Source of the DNA: Agromyces mangrovi | Lineage (GTDB): Bacteria; Actinomycetota; Actinomycetes; Actinomycetales; Microbacteriaceae | Direction: 5' to 3' | Length of the DNA: 64,000 bases | Assembly: GCF_030296695.1 (NCBI RefSeq) | Contig: NZ_AP027737.1 | Location: 2,108,001 to 2,172,000 of the forward strand | Shown: positions 62,932-64,000 of the stretch, piece after piece | Layout: every line of letters starts with the position of its first letter | Numbering within the stretch: position 1 is the stretch's first letter | The notes under the pieces: generated by a model | Told to the model about the DNA's origin: nothing | The model's input: only the letters and a program-made list of their open reading frames with translations | The model's database searches: none | Made by a program: the position numbers and the translations under genes

Positions 62932-64000
62932 CCGACGTCCCACAACCGGTCGGGCCGTCCGTCGATCGCCTCCGACACCGCGAACGCCTGGTCGTCGGAG
63001 AGCGAGGCGACGTAGTCGATCACGCCACGGCCGATGCCGAGCGCGCGCAGCGCCGACGCCTCGGGCAGCGGCACGCCCTCCGGCCGGTCGACGCGGATCG
63101 CGGCGTACCCGTCGATCGCGATCTCGACGAGCTCGCGCAGCCGCTGCGGCACGCGGTCGCGGTCGTCCTCGTCGTGGAGCCACGCCGTGAGGCCCTTGAC
63201 CGCGCGGGTGAGCACGCGGCTGAGGCCGCGCTGGTACATCACGATGTCGGAGCGGTCGAGGATGAAGTGCCGGTGCACGAACTTCAGGATCTCGACCTCG
63301 TGCCAGGCGCGTCGGTCCAGCGTCACCGGGCCCGCGCGCACGACGTCCGGTGGAGCCGGCTCGACCGACGCCTGCAGGTGGCCGATCCAGCGGTTCGTGA
63401 ACGACGACAGCGCGCGCTCCGACGCGATCGAGCCGTCGAACGGGCTCGCGAGCAGGCCGTCGACCAGGTCGTCGGCGACCACCCCGACGGCCTCGCGGAA
63501 GGCGTCGTCGTCGGCGATCCACGGGTCGCCGCGGCGGAGCTTCCGGCGCAGGCCCTCGAGCGCGCTGCCGGCCGGGGCCGTGCGCCCGCGCAGCGCCTCG
63601 TCGTCGAGCCGGCGCAGTGCCACGCCGTCCTCGATCCAGCCGCGGAACTCGCGCGCGACCGCGCCCTGGCCGAGGAGCCCCGCGCGGTGGAAGTCGTCGA
63701 CGTCGTGGATCGAGTATGCGATGTCGTCGGCGATGTCCATGATCGAGCACTCGAGGGTCTGCTTCAGGGCCGGATGCCCCTGGCGGGCCGCCTGCAGGTC
63801 GGCGGCGTCGATGCCGTAGGCCGAGTACTTCGCCACCCGTGGGCCGCGAGGCGTGCGCGTGAGCCCGCGCGGGAGCGGGCCGTCGCCGAGCGCCGCGGCG
63901 TCGAGGTGCGCCGTCCACGGGTACTTCGCGACCGCGCTGCGCACCGCGGCGGTGAGGTTCAGCCCGAGCGGCGCGGCCTCGCTCACGTCGAGCGTGGCGA
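62919..64000 (-). CDS. dgt: Deoxyguanosinetriphosphate triphosphohydrolase-like protein (N-terminus outside window)
   Basis: C-terminal 360 codons of a dGTPase/SAMHD-like HD-domain enzyme; the frame is open to the right edge. Visible: TLDVSEAAPLGLNLTAAVRSAVAKYPW, DIADDIAYSIHDVDDF (second HD-domain metal/catalytic motif), HVEILKFVHRHFILDRSDI-type helix (here WHEVEILKFVHRHFI), and the C-terminal DQAFAVSEAIDG segment. The metal-binding HD of the N-terminal part lies beyond 64000. The enzyme cleaves dNTPs to deoxynucleoside and triphosphate. Confidence 0.92.
   Translation of the reverse strand, partial: ATLDVSEAAPLGLNLTAAVRSAVAKYPWTAHLDAAALGDGPLPRGLTRTPRGPRVAKYSAYGIDAADLQAARQGHPALKQTLECSIMDIADDIAYSIHDVDDFHRAGLLGQGAVAREFRGWIEDGVALRRLDDEALRGRTAPAGSALEGLRRKLRRGDPWIADDDAFREAVGVVADDLVDGLLASPFDGSIASERALSSFTNRWIGHLQASVEPAPPDVVRAGPVTLDRRAWHEVEILKFVHRHFILDRSDIVMYQRGLSRVLTRAVKGLTAWLHDEDDRDRVPQRLRELVEIAIDGYAAIRVDRPEGVPLPEASALRALGIGRGVIDYVASLSDDQAFAVSEAIDGRPDRLWDVGHNL

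Overview
This 64 kb window comes from a high-GC actinobacterium, most likely a member of the Microbacteriaceae (Agromyces/Microbacterium-like). I infer this from the gene families, from the leaderless start sites and from the dense GGCATCCG/CGGATGCC octamer in the right two-thirds. I see no rRNA, tRNA, CRISPR array, transposase or integrase.

Left region (1 to about 23.1 kb) is a plant-polymer and glycan utilisation island. It holds a proline racemase/hydroxyproline epimerase-type enzyme and an ornithine cyclodeaminase-family reductase, a secreted tannase/feruloyl-esterase-like hydrolase with a PKD-like tail, a GPH sugar symporter, a nucleoside-hydrolase-fold enzyme, a GH3 glycosidase, a LacI regulator, a GH78-type alpha-L-rhamnosidase, a DUF5060/apiosidase-like/DUF5605 glycosidase, an oligopeptide-type ABC transporter (including a permease-ATPase fusion), a GH43 enzyme and an MFS exporter. 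Eight copies of the palindrome TTGCGCAA sit at promoters or in leader regions of these units, and one more unit (ThuA/Gfo-Idh) at 25.9 kb shares it. The parsimonious reading is one LacI-type regulon joining sugar removal, uptake and perhaps hydroxyproline catabolism, as expected for plant cell-wall glycoproteins or pectic side chains.

Right region (about 23.4 to 64 kb) is more GC-rich and looks like core or lineage chromosome: a DHA2 drug exporter with its TetR regulator, ThuA and Gfo/Idh, an AlkX/AlkZ-type DNA glycosylase, PhzF, a metallophosphoesterase, lineage-specific membrane and secreted proteins, a Stealth-family sugar-phosphate transferase, an FBP treble-clef protein, an SGNH hydrolase, a PucR regulator divergent from gabT-gabD, hadA-hadB-murB, ppc, PaaI thioesterase, a PspC/two-component envelope-stress locus, an ABC-2 exporter with its own two-component system, EamA/LysR, a 2-oxoglutarate oxygenase, LysE/ArgO with ArgP/LysG, and the C-terminal part of a dGTPase. 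Many genes here have a TANNNT hexamer 6-7 bases before the start codon, the signature of leaderless transcripts.

Seven reading-frame breaks (in six genes: rhamnosidase, GH43, MFS twice, PspC protein, EamA, LysE) all fall in runs of G or C and all are repaired by adding one base to the run. I read them as homopolymer under-calling rather than gene decay; those genes are annotated across the break.
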